In this document: positions 19,146 through 26,316 of the stretch, piece after piece | Numbering within the stretch: the first letter of the stretch is position 1 | How the letters are laid out: each line of letters opens with the position of its first letter | DNA from: Prosthecomicrobium sp. N25 | GTDB taxonomy: Bacteria > Pseudomonadota > Alphaproteobacteria > Rhizobiales > Ancalomicrobiaceae | Direction: 5' to 3' | Assembly (NCBI RefSeq): GCF_037203705.1 | Contig: NZ_JBBCAT010000001.1 | Location: 310,001-374,000, forward strand | DNA: 64,000 bases | Position numbers and translations under genes: made by a program | The notes under the pieces: model-generated | Database searches by the model: none | What the model saw: the letters and a program-made list of their open reading frames with translations, nothing else | What the model was told of the DNA's origin: nothing

Positions 19146-20634
19146 GAGCGGCCTCCCTCGATCCGATGATGCGGGTCGGCGCCGCCGGACCGGCGATCTC
19201 GATCAGCGCCTTCTCGACCAGCGCCGCGGCCACCTCGGCCCGGTACGCCGCCGAGGCGCGCATGTCCGAGAGCGGCGTGAAGTCCGACCGGACGGCCGAC
19301 AGGGCCGGTGCCCAGGTGGCGGGATCCGCCAGGACGGCCCCGACCAGCGCGGCCTCCGTCCCCGCAGCCCGCTTCGGCGTCGCGGCCATGCCGCCGAACG
19401 CGACGCGCGCCTCGGCGATCCGGCCGTCCGCGACCGTCACGCGTAGCGCGCCCAGGACGGCCGAGATGTCCTGGTCGAAGCGCTTGGAGATCTTGTAGGC
19501 CCGGAAATGCTGCCCGGCCGCGAGCTTCGGCACCGTCACGCTCTCGACGAACTCGCCGGGCCGCCGATCCTGCCGCCCGTAGGCGAGGAAGAAGTCCTCG
19601 AGCGGCATCGTGCGGCGCTCCTCGCCGCGCCGGAGCGTGAGCGTCGCCCCGAGGGCGATGAGCGCGGGCGGGGTGTCGCCGATGGGCGAGCCGTTGGCGA
19701 TGTTGCCGCCGACCGTGCCGGAGGCGCGCACCTGCTTCGACCCGATCCGGCGCCAGAGCTCGCCGAGGTCCGGGTCGATCGCCGCCAGGGCGGCCTCGGC
19801 CCGCGCGTAGGTCGCGGTGGCGCCGATCTCGATGCGATCGCCGTGGTCCGTGACCGCGTCGAGGCCGGCCACCCGGCCCAAGAGGATGATCTTGGGCAAG
19901 ACCCGGAGCTGCTTGGTGATCCAGAGGCCGACGTCCGTCGCCCCGGCCACCAGGGTCGCGTCCGGATGCGCCAGGGCGAGCGCCGCGAGGCTCTCGAGGC
20001 TGGTCGGGGCGGCGATGAAGGATTCCTCCGAGCCGACCCTCAGATCCGCCCCGTCGCGGAGCGCGGCGAGCGCTGCCGCGGTCTCCGCCGCCCGCGCCCG
20101 GAACCGGTCCGCCGGCTCCTCGGCCGGCCGCGCCGCCGAAGCCGCCAGCGCGGCGTCCACGATCGGCCGGTATCCGGTGCAGCGGCACAGGTTGCCGGCG
20201 AGCTGGTCGGTCACGGCCTTGCGGGTGATCGCCGCCTCGCCCTGGTAGAGGCTGAAGAGGCTCATCACGATCCCGGGCGTGCAGAAGCCGCATTGCGACC
20301 CGTGGTGCTCCACCATCGCGGCCTGCAGCGGATGAAGCCCGCCCTCGGCGGTCGCCAGATCCTCGATGGTGACCAGTTCGCAGCCGTCGATCTGCCCAAG
20401 GAGCGCGATGCAGGCGTTGACGGGCTCGTAGACGACACGCTCCCCGACGAGATGTCCGATCGCGACCGTGCAGGCCCCGCAGTCGCCCTCCCCGCAGCCC
20501 TCCTTGGTGCCTGTGCGACCGCGGCCGAGCCGGATGTGATCGAGAAGCGTCGTCATCGGGTCGAACCCGGCAACCTCGACCACCTCGCCGCGCGAGAGGT
20601 ATCGGATCCGGTCGCGGGGTGCCCGGTCGGTCAT
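19129..20634 (-). CDS. xdhA: Xanthine dehydrogenase, iron-sulfur/FAD small subunit
   Basis: Electron-transfer subunit, 501 residues. The N-terminal plant-ferredoxin-like cluster has CGEGDCGACTV near residues 43-53. The second 2Fe-2S domain has GSQCGFCTPG and NLCRCTGYRPI. The FAD domain begins near residue 200 with VAGATDVGLW and TVGGNIANGSPIGDTPP, and a C-terminal CO-dehydrogenase flavoprotein domain follows. It starts one base before the uraH stop region and overlaps xdhB, so the three genes are tightly coupled. Confidence 0.95.
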   Translation of the reverse strand: MTDRAPRDRIRYLSRGEVVEVAGFDPMTTLLDHIRLGRGRTGTKEGCGEGDCGACTVAIGHLVGERVVYEPVNACIALLGQIDGCELVTIEDLATAEGGLHPLQAAMVEHHGSQCGFCTPGIVMSLFSLYQGEAAITRKAVTDQLAGNLCRCTGYRPIVDAALAASAARPAEEPADRFRARAAETAAALAALRDGADLRVGSEESFIAAPTSLESLAALALAHPDATLVAGATDVGLWITKQLRVLPKIILLGRVAGLDAVTDHGDRIEIGATATYARAEAALAAIDPDLGELWRRIGSKQVRASGTVGGNIANGSPIGDTPPALIALGATLTLRRGEERRTMPLEDFFLAYGRQDRRPGEFVESVTVPKLAAGQHFRAYKISKRFDQDISAVLGALRVTVADGRIAEARVAFGGMAATPKRAAGTEAALVGAVLADPATWAPALSAVRSDFTPLSDMRASAAYRAEVAAALVEKALIEIAGPAAPTRIIGSREAAHERVA

Positions 20635-20635
20635 G

Positions 20636-20986
20636 TCAGCTTCCCCGGTAGGTCGAATAGCCGTAGGGCGAGACCAGCAGCGGCACGTGATAGTGACGCG
20701 ACGGGTCGGCGATGCCGAACCGGATCGGGATGACGTCGAGGAAGGCGGGTTCGGGCAGCGCGGCGCCAGAGGCCCTCAGATAGTCTCCCGCATGGAAGCG
20801 CAGCTCGTAGACGCCCGCCCGGAACGCATCGCCCTCGAGCACCGGCCCGTCGATCCGGCCGTCGTCGTTGGTGGTCACGGTCCGGATCAGCGCCGGCGCC
20901 GGTCCCGCGGACCAGAGCTCCACCACGAGGCCGCGCGCCGGCAGACCGGTCGTCGTGTCGAGGACATGTGTGGTGAGCCGCCCCAT
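20636..20986 (-). CDS. uraH: 5-hydroxyisourate hydrolase
   Basis: Transthyretin-like homotetramer that hydrolyses 5-hydroxyisourate to OHCU, the step between PuuD and UraD. The 116-residue protein shows the signature N-terminal [12 protein letters not shown] (catalytic His), central Arg in [12 protein letters not shown] and the diagnostic C-terminal YSTYRGS. It is the promoter-proximal gene of the minus-strand purine operon, with GGAG-rich sequence 5' of ATG 20986 and two palindromes 50-110 bases upstream. No secretion signal is seen. Confidence 0.95.
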   Translation of the reverse strand: MGRLTTHVLDTTTGLPARGLVVELWSAGPAPALIRTVTTNDDGRIDGPVLEGDAFRAGVYELRFHAGDYLRASGAALPEPAFLDVIPIRFGIADPSRHYHVPLLVSPYGYSTYRGS

Positions 20987-21035
20987 GCCGTCTCCGCTCC
21001 CTCGGGGGTTCCAGGACCGACATCATCGCCGAGAT

Positions 21036-21057
21036 TGACTGCTCTAAAAAGCGGTCA
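21036..21057. promoter_or_regulatory. Imperfect operator-like palindrome upstream of the purine operon
   Basis: Arms TGACTGCT and AGCGGTCA (7 of 8 complementary) flank CTAAAA, 50-70 bases upstream of uraH. The position suits a promoter operator for the twelve-gene operon; the regulator is unknown. Confidence 0.4.
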
Positions 21058-21082
21058 TTTTAGTCTTCATCGCTCGCTTGGT

Positions 21083-21098
21083 TCGAACGGTCGTTCGA
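21083..21098. promoter_or_regulatory. 16-bp palindromic operator TCGAACG-GT-CGTTCGA
   Basis: Perfect 7-bp arms with a two-base centre, about 100 bases upstream of uraH and 220 upstream of mscL. The GAACGGTCGTTC core resembles sites used by TetR-type repressors. No regulator gene is adjacent, so the binding protein would act in trans. Confidence 0.5.
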
Positions 21099-21319
21099 GG
21101 TTGCCGCCCGGAAATGCCGCTGCACAAAGTTGCGGCACGGCGCTGCGGCTCGACCGTGGAGTGTTGCCGGGCGGTGACAAGGGACGGTTGCCCGGGCCGA
21201 TCGGCCGCATCCGTAACGTTGCAGCCGTTCCGCAGCGTTGCAAAGCGAAGTCTTTGCCCCTTCACTCGACTCCGGGGCCCGGGCCGCAGCGGCGCGGGAG
21301 GACGCCGAGGGGGTGAAAT

Positions 21320-21748
21320 ATGCTGAAAGAGTTCCGGGACTTCGCCATGAAGGGCAACGTCGTCGAACTGGCCGTCGCGGTCATCATCGGCGCGGCCTTC
21401 GGCAAGATCGTCGACAGCCTGGTCAACGACATCTTCATGCCGATCGTCGGCGCCGTGACGGGCGGCCTCGACTTCTCGAACTATTTCCTGCTCCTGAGCA
21501 GCCTCACCGGCGGAGCCGCCGCGCCGGCGACCTACGACAAGGCCAAGGAACTCGGCGCCACGATCGGCTATGGCCAGTTCATCACGGTGGCCATCAACTT
21601 CGTCATCGTCGCCTGGATCCTCTTCCTGGTCGTCAAGGGACTGAACCGGATGAAGGCGCGCGAGGCGGCCGCCCCCACGCCGCCGCCGGCTCCGCCAAGA
21701 TCCGAGCTTCTCCTCGAGGAGATCCGCGACATCCTCGCGCGCAAGTGA
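21320..21748 (+). CDS. mscL: Large-conductance mechanosensitive channel
   Basis: Inner-membrane pressure-release channel opening under hypo-osmotic shock, 142 residues. The N-terminal [20 protein letters not shown] is the hallmark of the first helix and pore. [10 protein letters not shown] follows, and a second helix lies near residues 75-100. The charged C-terminal tail [15 protein letters not shown] forms the cytoplasmic helical bundle. It stands alone between the purine operon and the oxygen-sensing genes. Confidence 0.96.
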   Translation: MLKEFRDFAMKGNVVELAVAVIIGAAFGKIVDSLVNDIFMPIVGAVTGGLDFSNYFLLLSSLTGGAAAPATYDKAKELGATIGYGQFITVAINFVIVAWILFLVVKGLNRMKAREAAAPTPPPAPPRSELLLEEIRDILARK

Positions 21749-22100
21749 GGCGGGCGGGCAGTCGTCCGCCGCGGCGGCGCGCCGCTTCGCGAACGGCGGA
21801 AGGGCGTCGGGTGATTCGCCGCGGCCGCGCAGGCCCGTCGACGGCGCGCAGGCCCGGCCGGAGATCCCCGGGCCGATCCGCGGAAATGTGAAGGCCGGGG
21901 AGCCCGGGACTTCGTCTTTTGGCTGTAACATCGCCTGCGCAAGGCGATATGAGTAGAATGACGTATCTGGAGGCGCTATAGAAGAATGAGAGGGGGCGTG
22001 GCGTTGGATCGGCCGGCCGGTGTTGGCCGAAGATCGGACGCGCAGTGCCTCGAGGTTGGCAGGGGTGGGCGACCCTGGCCGGATACCAACGGACTGGGAC
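21749..22100. other. Intergenic region between mscL and fixL
   Basis: About 350 bases with no supported gene. It holds a perfect 7-bp inverted repeat at 21930-21948. A longer fixL starting at GTG 22020 would use its right end. No clear promoter hexamers are recognised. Confidence 0.5.
21930..21948. promoter_or_regulatory. Inverted repeat ATCGCCT-N5-AGGCGAT upstream of fixL
   Basis: Perfect 7-bp arms with loop GCGCA, about 150 bases before the fixL ATG. There is no U tract, so an operator or a short transcript hairpin is more likely than a terminator. Confidence 0.35.
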
Positions 22101-23267
22101 ATGCGCGACGCATCATCCACCACGCCCGGACTGCATCCGACAGTCTCGGAAGCCCGCCTGCTGAGCGTCCTCGATACGGCCGCGGACGGCATCATCGTGA
22201 TCGACGGCCGGGCGCGGATCCTGGTCTTCAACAAGGCCTGCGAGAACCTGTTCGGCTACGAGGCGCGGGATGTGCTCGGCCGGAACATCAAGATCCTCAT
22301 GCCGCCCGAGTTCGCCGACCACCACGACGGCTATCTCAACCACTACATGAGCACCGGCGAGAAGCGGATCATCGGCATCGGCCGCGAGGTGCGCGGCCAG
22401 CACCGGGACGGCACGGTATTCCCTGTGGAACTGTCGGTCGGCGAGGCGGAGACGCCGGAGGGACGGCAGTTCATCGGCGTGATCCGCGACCTGCGCGCCC
22501 GCAAGGCCGTCGAACAGCGGCTGAACCAGCTCCAGGCCCAGCTCGTCAACCTCGCCCGCGTCAACGCCATGGACGAGATGGGGGCGGCGATCGCGCACGA
22601 GCTGAACCAGCCGCTGACCGCCGTCATGCTCTACCTGCAGGCGGTCCAGCGCAAGCACCGGGACGGCACCCTGCCGCCGGCCGCGCTCGGCGACATCCTG
22701 GGCAAGGCCCTGCGGGAGGCCGAGCGGGCCGGCAGCATCATCCAGCGCATGCGCCAGTTCGTCGAAAAGCGCGAGCCGGAACGCCAGAAGGTGGATCTCG
22801 AACTCCTCATCGACGAGGCGCTCGAACTGACGCTGCTCGGCACCGACGTGGCCGGCGTGGCGCTCCAGCGCGAGCGCGCGCCGGACCTGCCCACCGTCGA
22901 AGTCGACCCGGTCCAGGTCCAGCAGATCGTCTGCAACCTGGTGCGCAACGCCCTGGAGGCCATCAAGGCCCGCGATCCGCGCTGGGTCCGGGTCGCCACG
23001 CGCAACCTGGACGGCACGGTCCGGGTCGAGGTGCAGGATTCCGGCCCCGGCATCCCGAAGGACGTGGCGCAGAACCTGTTCCGCGCCTTTTCAACGTCGA
23101 AGCGGACCGGATTGGGTCTGGGACTTGCGATTTCCCGTACCATCGCTCAGAACCACGGGGGTGATCTCGTGGTCGATCCGGGTGGCGACGGGCGCGGGGC
23201 CACGTTCATCTTGACCTTGCCGTTGCTGAATGGCGGCCAGGGCGGGGGAGCAAAACTGTCGGCGTGA
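22101..23267 (+). CDS. fixL: Oxygen-sensing PAS histidine kinase FixL
   Basis: Haem-PAS sensor kinase that phosphorylates FixJ when oxygen is low. The PAS domain (about residues 18-135) contains DHHDGYL with H75 aligned to the haem-ligating His of rhizobial FixL. RIIGIGREV follows, with R95 exactly 20 residues later, as in the Bradyrhizobium H200/R220 pair. The HisKA box AHELNQPLTAV gives phosphoacceptor H166, followed by N, G1 and G2 boxes (NLVRNALEA, DSGPGIP, GLGLGLAIS). No membrane helices are seen. GTG 22020 is an alternative start; neither has a strong ribosome site. fixJ follows after about 25 bases. Confidence 0.9.
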   Translation: MRDASSTTPGLHPTVSEARLLSVLDTAADGIIVIDGRARILVFNKACENLFGYEARDVLGRNIKILMPPEFADHHDGYLNHYMSTGEKRIIGIGREVRGQHRDGTVFPVELSVGEAETPEGRQFIGVIRDLRARKAVEQRLNQLQAQLVNLARVNAMDEMGAAIAHELNQPLTAVMLYLQAVQRKHRDGTLPPAALGDILGKALREAERAGSIIQRMRQFVEKREPERQKVDLELLIDEALELTLLGTDVAGVALQRERAPDLPTVEVDPVQVQQIVCNLVRNALEAIKARDPRWVRVATRNLDGTVRVEVQDSGPGIPKDVAQNLFRAFSTSKRTGLGLGLAISRTIAQNHGGDLVVDPGGDGRGATFILTLPLLNGGQGGGAKLSA

Positions 23268-23291
23268 ACGCCGCACTTCCACGAAGGCGTG

Positions 23292-23933
23292 ATGGGGCGA
23301 GACATGAAGGGCGAGAATACGATCTACATCGTCGACGACGATCCTGCGGTGCGCGACGCCCTGACGGTCGTATTCGAGCTGGAAGGCTTTCAAGTCGCCT
23401 CCTACGACACGGGCGACGCCTTTCTCGAAGTCGCCCGGACGAAGCCCCCGGCCTGCGTGATCCTCGACGTTCACATGCCCGGCCGCTCCGGCCTCGACAT
23501 CCTGAAGACACTGAACGCCGACCACTATCCGGCGCCGATCTTCATCATCTCCGGCCAGGGCGACATCCCGATGGCGGTGTCCGCGGTCAAGCACGGCGCC
23601 TTCGACTTCATCGAAAAGCCGTTCGACGCCGACACCGTCGTCCAGCGCGTGCGCGAGGCCCTCTCGGCCGCCGAGCGGCGCGGCAGCGAGGGTGACAAGG
23701 CCGGCACGATCGCCGCCTTCCCGGGGCGCGACCTGCTCACGCCGCGCGAGATCGAAGTCCTCGGCCAGATCACCGCGGGGGCCTCCAACAAGGAGGCGGG
23801 TCGCCATCTCGGGATCAGCCCGCGCACCATCGAGGTGCACCGGGCCCGGATCATGGAGAAACTCGGCGCCCGCAATGCCGCCGATCTCGTCCGCATCGTG
23901 CTCACGGGCGAACACCGCGACGGGGACCAGTAG
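23292..23933 (+). CDS. fixJ: FixJ-type response regulator (receiver + LuxR HTH)
   Basis: Partner of the adjacent FixL kinase and probable activator of the fixK gene. The receiver (first 125 residues) has the acidic pair IVDDDP, phosphoacceptor Asp in VILDVHMPG, the conserved Ser in IISGQGD and Lys in EKPF. The C-terminal NarL/LuxR-type helix-turn-helix has LTPREIEVLGQITAGASNKE and RTIEVHRARIMEKLG. Starts at 23292 (GAAGG just upstream) or 23304 are both possible; the latter places the Asp at the usual FixJ position. Confidence 0.92.
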   Translation: MGRDMKGENTIYIVDDDPAVRDALTVVFELEGFQVASYDTGDAFLEVARTKPPACVILDVHMPGRSGLDILKTLNADHYPAPIFIISGQGDIPMAVSAVKHGAFDFIEKPFDADTVVQRVREALSAAERRGSEGDKAGTIAAFPGRDLLTPREIEVLGQITAGASNKEAGRHLGISPRTIEVHRARIMEKLGARNAADLVRIVLTGEHRDGDQ

Positions 23934-24142
23934 AGCCGCCGAGGCGGTCCGGAAGTCTGTCGCGGTACTTTGCTGAAGCTCTAGGTTTGAACTTGGACGA
24001 TGGTCTTCGATCGCGGACCCGGAGCCCCGGGTCTGCGGATACGAACCAGTGCGTATGGAATTGTTGATGCCGGCGCGCGATACTGAATAGCGTGCCCGGT
24101 GATGGATTCCCGAACCGGGACGGCAATGCAGGATGTTCCGTC

Positions 24143-24481
24143 GTGGCGGTTTCCATCGTGGAGGATGATCCGGGGGTTGCGGACTCCCTGCAGTTTCTAT
24201 TGCAGGCGATGGGTCACGACGTCTCCGTCTACCCGGATGCCGAGACCTTCATGGCGGCCACGCGGCCCCGCGAGGACGACGTGGTGATCGTCGATCTCGG
24301 CCTTCCCGGGCGCAGCGGCGCCGAGGCGATCCGCTGGCTTCTCGAGTTCGACCAGCCGCCCCGGGTGATCTGCATCTCCGGCCAGGCGCAGAAGATCATC
24401 GACGAGTCTCTGCGCGGCCTCAGCTCCATGCAGGTGCTGCGAAAGCCCCTGTCCGGCGACCGAATCGCCTCCATGATCTGA
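24143..24481 (+). CDS. Stand-alone receiver-domain protein next to fixLJ
   Basis: Single CheY-like receiver of about 112 residues without an output domain. The acidic residues VEDD, phosphoacceptor Asp51 (VIVDLGLPGRSG), Ser in ICISGQ and Lys in LRKPLSG are all kept. Such a domain could act as a phosphate sink or as a FixT-like antagonist of FixL. GTG 24143 is chosen because the domain begins there, with AGGA nine bases upstream; a GTG at 24092 would add 17 residues. Its place between fixJ and fixK suggests a role in the same circuit. Confidence 0.75.
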   Translation: MAVSIVEDDPGVADSLQFLLQAMGHDVSVYPDAETFMAATRPREDDVVIVDLGLPGRSGAEAIRWLLEFDQPPRVICISGQAQKIIDESLRGLSSMQVLRKPLSGDRIASMI

Positions 24482-24515
24482 CATGCTTCCTGTCGTTTCT
24501 CGGGCCTGCGTGCGA

Positions 24516-24558
24516 CTACGTAGGTCTCGTGATCGCTTAGGTACAAAGGCGTAAGTAA
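24516..24558 (+). promoter_or_regulatory. Candidate FixJ-binding half-sites upstream of fixK
   Basis: CTACGTAG (24516-24523) and GTAAGTAA (24551-24558) each match the reported FixJ element GTAMGTAG at seven of eight positions. They lie upstream of the FixK/FNR box, fitting FixLJ activation of fixK. Matches this short are weak evidence alone. Confidence 0.35.
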
Positions 24559-24568
24559 CGGAACGAAA

Positions 24569-24582
24569 TTGAGGCAGATCAA
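24569..24582 (+). promoter_or_regulatory. FixK/FNR box upstream of fixK
   Basis: TTGAG-GCAG-ATCAA matches the FNR/FixK consensus TTGAT-N4-ATCAA at nine of ten positions. It is about 180 bases before the fixK ATG and implies autoregulation or control by a paralogue. Confidence 0.6.
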
Positions 24583-24762
24583 TTCTGCCGCTAGCTTTTT
24601 CGACATCGGCGGGTCGTCGGACCGGGCGCAGAGCGGGAGAAAGGGTCCCGGATCTGCACCTCCGTCAAGAGGATCGCCGCCGATGTACGGAGCATCCTGC
24701 CTGCGGACGGACGTCGGCCCAGCCGACGCGCAGCCGGGAGGTTCCCCAGAGGAGGGAAATCC

Positions 24763-25476
24763 ATGGCCTATTCCGAACGCGGCCTCGCGGCTGGCGGCAA
24801 CGCGCGTCCGATCGTCTCCCCGACCTCCGACGAGGGCTGGACCGACTACGCCCGATCGCCGCGCGTCAAGACCAACCGCTACGAGCCCCATCAGGTCGTC
24901 TTCTACGAGGGCGACCAGGCCGACCGCATCTACGAGCTCCTCGAGGGCGCCGTGATGCTCTACAAGCTCCTCCCCGACGGCCGCCGCCAGGTCGTCGAGG
25001 TGCTCGGCGCGAACGACATGTTCGGCCTCCTGGCGAGCCGCGCCTACGATTGCAACGCCGAGACCCTGACGCCCTGCGTCATCCGCGTGCTCGACCGCAA
25101 GGACGCCGAGACCACGCCCGCCGCGCAGCGCCACATCACCCGCTGCCTGCTCGCCCAGATGGAGTCGATGCACGAACATGCGGTCCTGCTCGGCCGCAAG
25201 TCCGCCTTCGAGCGGGTCTCCTCCTTCCTGATGCGCTTCGTCCCCGGCCGCGGAATCGCGGACTGCCGTGGTCCGGCCGGCGCCGGGCGGGACGATGCGC
25301 TCATCGTGCTGACCATGACCCGCCAGGAGATCGCCGACTACCTCGGCCTCACCATCGAGACCGTCAGCCGGGTCATCTCGGACCTGAAGCGCCGCGGCCT
25401 GATCGCCATCGAGAAGCAGGACCGCATCCGCATCAACAATGTTTGCGGCATGTGCCACCAGACCGGCGCCCATTGA
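24763..25476 (+). CDS. fixK: FixK/FNR-type transcription regulator
   Basis: CRP/FNR-family activator, 237 residues. A cyclic-nucleotide-binding-type beta roll (about 35-115) and a dimer helix precede the C-terminal helix-turn-helix MTRQEIADYLGLTIETVSRV. Its E199-S202-R203 pattern is the one that reads TTGAT half-sites. The N-terminal cysteine cluster of oxygen-sensing FNR is absent, so it is FixK-like and probably controlled by FixLJ at transcription. Cys97 and Cys105 lie in the beta roll. Unusually the protein ends with C228-G-M-C-H232. AGGAGGG fixes the start. Likely targets in the window carry matching boxes: hemN, ccoN, hemA and its own gene. Confidence 0.9.
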   Translation: MAYSERGLAAGGNARPIVSPTSDEGWTDYARSPRVKTNRYEPHQVVFYEGDQADRIYELLEGAVMLYKLLPDGRRQVVEVLGANDMFGLLASRAYDCNAETLTPCVIRVLDRKDAETTPAAQRHITRCLLAQMESMHEHAVLLGRKSAFERVSSFLMRFVPGRGIADCRGPAGAGRDDALIVLTMTRQEIADYLGLTIETVSRVISDLKRRGLIAIEKQDRIRINNVCGMCHQTGAH

Positions 25477-25532
25477 TTGGCCTGCGACGAAATTGCCCGT
25501 CGCTTGGGCACGGGTAACGGGCTAACTCTGCT

Positions 25533-25683
25533 TTGACAGACCGAGAGGGGGAGTGACCAGCGAGATTCGACGCCTGCCAGGTCGGCTGAAGCCGATCGTC
25601 CAGGTCGTCGTGTCCCTATTTCCTCCCGAGCTATCTCCTCCTCTTGCTACCTTGCGCCGTGCCTCGTGCACGGCGCATTTTTT
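25533..25683 (+). ncRNA. Candidate trans-acting small RNA with anti-Shine-Dalgarno motifs
   Basis: TTGACA at 25533-25538 could be a -35 element, though no clear -10 follows. A stem-loop has outer arms 25568-25576 (CGACGCCTG) and 25601-25610 and an inner stem TCGGC-TGAA-GCCGA. A single-stranded CU-rich linker follows with TTTCCTCCC (25619-25627) and TCTCCTCCTCTT (25634-25645). A strong terminator closes it at 25653-25683. This hairpin, CCUCC-loop, terminator layout resembles alphaproteobacterial sRNAs that pair with ribosome sites. It could instead be the fixK 3' untranslated region or a processed product of it. No protein frame is convincing. Confidence 0.5.
25653..25683 (+). terminator. Rho-independent terminator between fixK and ybaK
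   Basis: Perfect 10-bp stem TGCGCCGTGC / GCACGGCGCA with loop CTCGT followed by six T residues: the strongest intrinsic terminator in the window. Confidence 0.9.
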
Positions 25684-25742
25684 CGTGGCGCCGACTCGGG
25701 CCCGGCCCGGGCCGGCGGGCAAGCGTCCTGCCGGAGGGAGAC

Positions 25743-26219
25743 TTGGCCGCCACCCCCGCGACGACCGTCCTGAAGGCGCAGCGGATCGCCTTCGAGCTCC
25801 TCGAATATGCCCACGACCCGCGCGCCGAGGCCTACGGCCTGGAGGCCGCCGAGAAGCTCGGCCTCGATCCCGGCTCCGTCTTTAAGACCCTCGTGGTGTC
25901 CGACGAGGCCAAGGCCCATGCCCTGGCGCTCGTCCCCTCCGCCGGCCGTCTCAGCTTTCCCGAGGCCGCGCGGGCGCTCGGCTGGAAGCGCGCCGCCATG
26001 GCCGACCCCGCGGCGGCCCAGCGCCTGACCGGCTACGTCCTCGGCGGCATCAGCCCCTTCGGGACCAGGCGGCCCCTCGCCGTGCTGGCCGACCGCTCGC
26101 TCCTCGATTGGCCCCGGGTCCACGTCAGCGGCGGTCGCCGCGGCCTGGAGATCCGGATCGCCCCGCAGGATCTCGTCGGCGTCCTGTCCGCCGTCGTCGC
26201 CCCGATCGCGATTCGCTGA
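25743..26219 (+). CDS. ybaK: Cys-tRNA(Pro)/Cys-tRNA(Cys) deacylase YbaK
   Basis: Editing hydrolase of the YbaK/ProX superfamily that removes mischarged aminoacyl groups from tRNA, 158 residues. Family features are TVLKAQRIAFELLEYAHDP at the N-terminus, the catalytic Lys in GSVFKTLVV and the GGISPFGTRR loop near residue 105. The start is TTG 25743, set by GGAGGGAG five bases upstream; upstream frames run through the terminator. The gene is the first one after that terminator and probably has its own promoter. Confidence 0.9.
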   Translation: MAATPATTVLKAQRIAFELLEYAHDPRAEAYGLEAAEKLGLDPGSVFKTLVVSDEAKAHALALVPSAGRLSFPEAARALGWKRAAMADPAAAQRLTGYVLGGISPFGTRRPLAVLADRSLLDWPRVHVSGGRRGLEIRIAPQDLVGVLSAVVAPIAIR

Positions 26220-26316
26220 GATCCGGCGCATGCTGGCCTGTGGACCGCGGCCGGCCAAGGCAGTATCGTCCGATACGGCTCTTTGGCCGCTTCCGGGGGG
26301 CACCGGAGGACGATCC

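Larger units (their letters stand above)
20987..21319. other. Divergent intergenic region between uraH and mscL
   Basis: This 333-base stretch contains two operator-like palindromes (21036-21057 and 21083-21098) near the uraH side. No convincing gene is present; long frames through it are shadows without family features or start signals. Confidence 0.6.

Noticed and set aside
15996-19169. 1057-residue plus-strand frame opposite xdhB and xdhC
   Set aside because: Long only because of GC-rich third positions; it has no recognisable domain and lies antisense to two well-supported genes.
19507-20733. 408-residue plus-strand frame opposite xdhA
   Set aside because: Rich in Arg, Gly, His and Asp with no domain; the opposite strand encodes a full-length XdhA with all cluster cysteines.
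21044-22234. 396-residue minus-strand frame opposite mscL
   Set aside because: Low-complexity charged sequence antisense to the clear mscL gene and to intergenic DNA; a high-GC shadow frame.
25553-25885. Plus-strand frame through the fixK-ybaK gap
   Set aside because: It crosses a strong terminator and overlaps ybaK in another frame; the region is better explained as a small RNA.
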